The translations under genes were made by a program, and so were the position numbers. A stretch of 11,704 nucleotides of DNA from Candidatus Beckwithbacteria bacterium CG23_combo_of_CG06-09_8_20_14_all_47_9 (lineage in GTDB: Bacteria; Patescibacteriota; Microgenomatia; UBA1400; CG1-02-47-37): the NCBI GenBank assembly GCA_002772455.1, contig PCSQ01000086.1, positions 1-11,704 of the forward strand. Reading direction: 5' to 3'. Below are positions 11,558 through 11,704 of the stretch, piece after piece. The notes beneath the pieces were generated by a model that saw only the letters and a list, made by a program, of their open reading frames with translations, was not told the origin of the DNA and made no database searches. Position 1 is the stretch's first letter, and each line of letters begins with the position of its first letter.

Positions 11558-11704
11558 ATGGCCGTTTGCCCTATCACCACAAGCACCGCGGCTCCATTAA
11601 GTGAACTTGAATGCCTAATGAGAAACGTTTTCTCAATTATTATTCCCTTCGCCGGTTTGGCCGCATTTGTAGTTTTAATTGTGGGTGGGTTTTCCTATTT
11701 AACT
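11558..11704 (+). CDS. VirB2/TrbC-like pilin-family protein, 3' partial
   Basis: The gene is cut by the right edge; 49 codons are visible. The ATG lies 3 nt after the previous stop. The protein starts MAVCPITTSTAAPLSELECL, with two cysteines, then enters a hydrophobic helix (FSIIIPFAGLAAFVVLIVGG) that ends GGFSYLT, just where the SGG turn would follow. Spacing, order and helix pattern fit another member of the array. The two N-terminal cysteines recall the Cys-rich member at the left edge of the window. Confidence 0.65.
   Translation, partial: MAVCPITTSTAAPLSELECLMRNVFSIIIPFAGLAAFVVLIVGGFSYLT

Noticed and set aside
1..11704. CRISPR array, tRNA, rRNA, transposase or riboswitch
   Set aside because: No regularly spaced direct repeats, tRNA cloverleaf, transposase motif or recognised leader was seen. 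The repeats present are palindromic and not regularly spaced.

Overview
The window most likely comes from a Candidate Phyla Radiation (Patescibacteria) bacterium, perhaps of the Microgenomates. This is inferred from several traits: tandem VirB2/TrbC-like mini-pilins, tightly packed overlapping genes with few Shine-Dalgarno sites, apparently leaderless starts, and small proteins. TGA works as a stop (several ATGA overlaps end genes with TGA), so the code is standard and not the SR1/Gracilibacteria variant. The lineage is a guess from gene style; no rRNA or other marker is present.

Layout. (1) 1-1413, plus strand: the end of a pilin-like cluster (two genes, the first cut by the window edge), followed by a cis-prenyltransferase (UppS type) whose ATG overlaps the stop of the second pilin. 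(2) 1405-1506: a large imperfect palindrome that spans the 3' ends of the convergent uppS and mevalonate genes and carries both stop codons. (3) 1495-8781, minus strand: one compact run of ten genes, almost all overlapping. In transcription order these are an ECF-like sigma factor, a small two-helix membrane protein, class I HMG-CoA reductase, archaeal-type HMG-CoA synthase, archaeal-type acetoacetyl-CoA thiolase, a short DUF35 OB-fold protein, an unknown small gene that looks frameshifted, mevalonate kinase, a phosphomevalonate-kinase-like GHMP kinase, and a diphosphomevalonate-decarboxylase-like protein. (4) 8808-11704, plus strand: nine further pilin-like genes in tandem, the last cut by the window edge, with a predicted TTGACA/CATAAT promoter before the eighth.

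How the parts fit. The minus-strand operon encodes a full route from acetyl-CoA to isopentenyl diphosphate. Thiolase, HMG-CoA synthase and DUF35 are the three partners of the archaeal channelling complex. The adjacent cis-prenyltransferase would use the C5 units to make a long polyprenyl diphosphate, presumably the wall lipid carrier. Neither isopentenyl-diphosphate isomerase nor a trans-prenyltransferase (FPP/GGPP synthase) is in the window. The pilin-like genes on both sides belong to one family, and the two that bracket the mevalonate island (431-766 and 8808-9119) resemble each other most, so the island may have been inserted into, or grown inside, a single array.

The least expected signals are palindromic elements lying in or at the ends of the mevalonate genes. 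One is an 87-nt hairpin inserted in frame in HMG-CoA reductase, which shares ordered sequence blocks with the palindrome at 1405-1506. Another is a paired 13-nt inverted repeat coding for the HMG-CoA reductase tail, and a fourth is a perfect 25-nt palindrome in the decarboxylase gene. Other oddities are an Asp-to-Asn change at the expected catalytic position of the decarboxylase, a DUF35 protein without its zinc ribbon, and a likely -1 frameshift in an A7 tract.
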